In this document: positions 31,020 through 31,424 of the stretch, piece after piece
Position numbering within the stretch: position 1 is the stretch's first letter
How the letters are laid out: every line of letters begins with the position of its first letter
The notes under the pieces: model-generated
Told to the model about the DNA's origin: nothing
What the model saw: only the letters and a program-made list of their open reading frames with translations
Database searches by the model: none
Made by a program: the position numbers and the translations under genes
NCBI GenBank assembly: GCA_035525055.1
Contig: DATLEZ010000132.1
Coordinates: 1-31,424 of the forward strand
Reading direction: 5' to 3'
DNA length: 31,424 nucleotides
Source of the DNA: DATEEG01 sp035525055
GTDB lineage: Bacteria; Actinomycetota; Acidimicrobiia; Spongiisociales; ZC4RG35

Positions 31020-31424
31020 ATGAGCGAGCGCGACCTGCTCCGACTGATACACGAAGGGATGCGACCCCGCACCACCCGCCCTGCCAGGGTGGTGGTGGTC
31101 GGAGCCGGTATGGCTGGCCTCGTCTGCGCCGAGAAGCTCATGGAGGCCGGTCATGACGTGACCGTGCTCGAAGGTCGGGCCCGGGTCGGCGGACGGATCG
31201 AAACGCTGCGGGCACCGTTCGCTCCCGGCCTGTACGGCGAGGCGGGAGCCATGAGGATCCCGCGCTCTCACCACCTTACGATGGCCTACGTCGAGAGGTT
31301 CGGACTCGAGACATTCCCGTTCACGCTGACCAATCCCACGTGCTTCGTCCACCTCCATGGCTACCGGCGCCGTCTCGCCGAAGTAGAGGCGGACCCGGGC
31401 TCGCTCGGATTCGACGGCTTGCCA
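31020..31424 (+). CDS. Flavin-dependent amine oxidase, N-terminal part
   Basis: The gene runs off the right edge after 135 codons. The visible residues hold the FAD-binding Rossmann motif RVVVVGAGMAGLVCAEKLMEAGHDVTVLEGRARVGGRIETLR, with GxGxxG and the terminal acidic ribose contact, followed by GEAGAMRIP. This is the flavin amine oxidase/monoamine oxidase family, which oxidises primary, secondary or polyamines. The ATG at 31020 has a weak upstream site. Specificity and the catalytic domain lie outside the window. Polyamine links with the permease at the left edge are tempting but too distant to rely on. Confidence 0.85.
   Translation, partial: MSERDLLRLIHEGMRPRTTRPARVVVVGAGMAGLVCAEKLMEAGHDVTVLEGRARVGGRIETLRAPFAPGLYGEAGAMRIPRSHHLTMAYVERFGLETFPFTLTNPTCFVHLHGYRRRLAEVEADPGSLGFDGLP

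Noticed and set aside
1..31424. Search for tRNA, rRNA, transposase, phage integrase and riboswitch sequences
   Set aside because: I saw no cloverleaf with an anticodon stem, no transposase or integrase motif and no known riboswitch core by eye; this is not a computed search.

Overview
The window looks like chromosomal DNA from a high-GC actinobacterium, possibly of the Acidimicrobiia type. The evidence is GC-rich third codon positions, frequent GTG and TTG starts, a LytR-CpsA-Psr cell-wall protein, a LigC-type ATP-dependent DNA ligase, and two proteins of families that commonly use F420 (a luciferase-like monooxygenase and a DDN-type nitroreductase). The lineage is inferred from gene content only. 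I saw no rRNA, tRNA, CRISPR array, transposase or phage module.

Layout. Positions 1-5.4 kb hold the end of a polyamine-type ABC permease joined to an amidohydrolase, a dienelactone hydrolase, a ligC-like ligase with a DUF1905 protein, and an LLM oxidoreductase. Positions 5.4-7.9 kb hold a PRC-barrel protein with a SigB/SigF-like promoter, an OsmC protein whose frame runs past its normal end, a coiled-coil membrane protein and a VapBC toxin-antitoxin pair. Positions 7.9-12.2 kb are a decay zone: a STAND/WD40 protein cut by an in-frame stop and lacking a visible P-loop, a twice-frameshifted NTF2-like gene, and the tail of a LacI regulator. Positions 12.2-16.2 kb hold a GH51 arabinofuranosidase, a DUF1353 membrane protein, a hydrolase relic, a SnoaL-like protein and an unrecognised 286-residue protein. 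Positions 16.2-17.0 kb hold relics of a beta-helix protein and a glyoxalase-fold protein, followed by G/C-run hairpin repeats. Positions 17.0-21.3 kb hold an LCP protein, an ASCH protein, a secreted endonuclease/phosphatase-fold protein, a DDN-type protein and an alpha/beta hydrolase.

The most interesting locus is 21.3-27.8 kb. A very large cyclase/ATPase/TPR protein, built like mammalian soluble adenylyl cyclase, is transcribed away from a compact four-gene operon. The operon encodes a class I isoprenoid-synthase-like enzyme with two DDLID motifs, two tandem paralogous small proteins of 82 and 80 residues, and a SAM-dependent methyltransferase. I propose it as a candidate uncharacterised terpenoid or peptide-associated pathway. 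The chemistry is not established by sequence alone. The remainder holds a USP-like protein, a lipoprotein, two proteins of unknown function and the start of a flavin amine oxidase.

Two themes cross the window. Several genes are broken by single-base changes in short homopolymers, which could be consensus errors or real decay. Many intergenic gaps contain short ends of once-complete genes, two of them related to intact genes elsewhere in the window.
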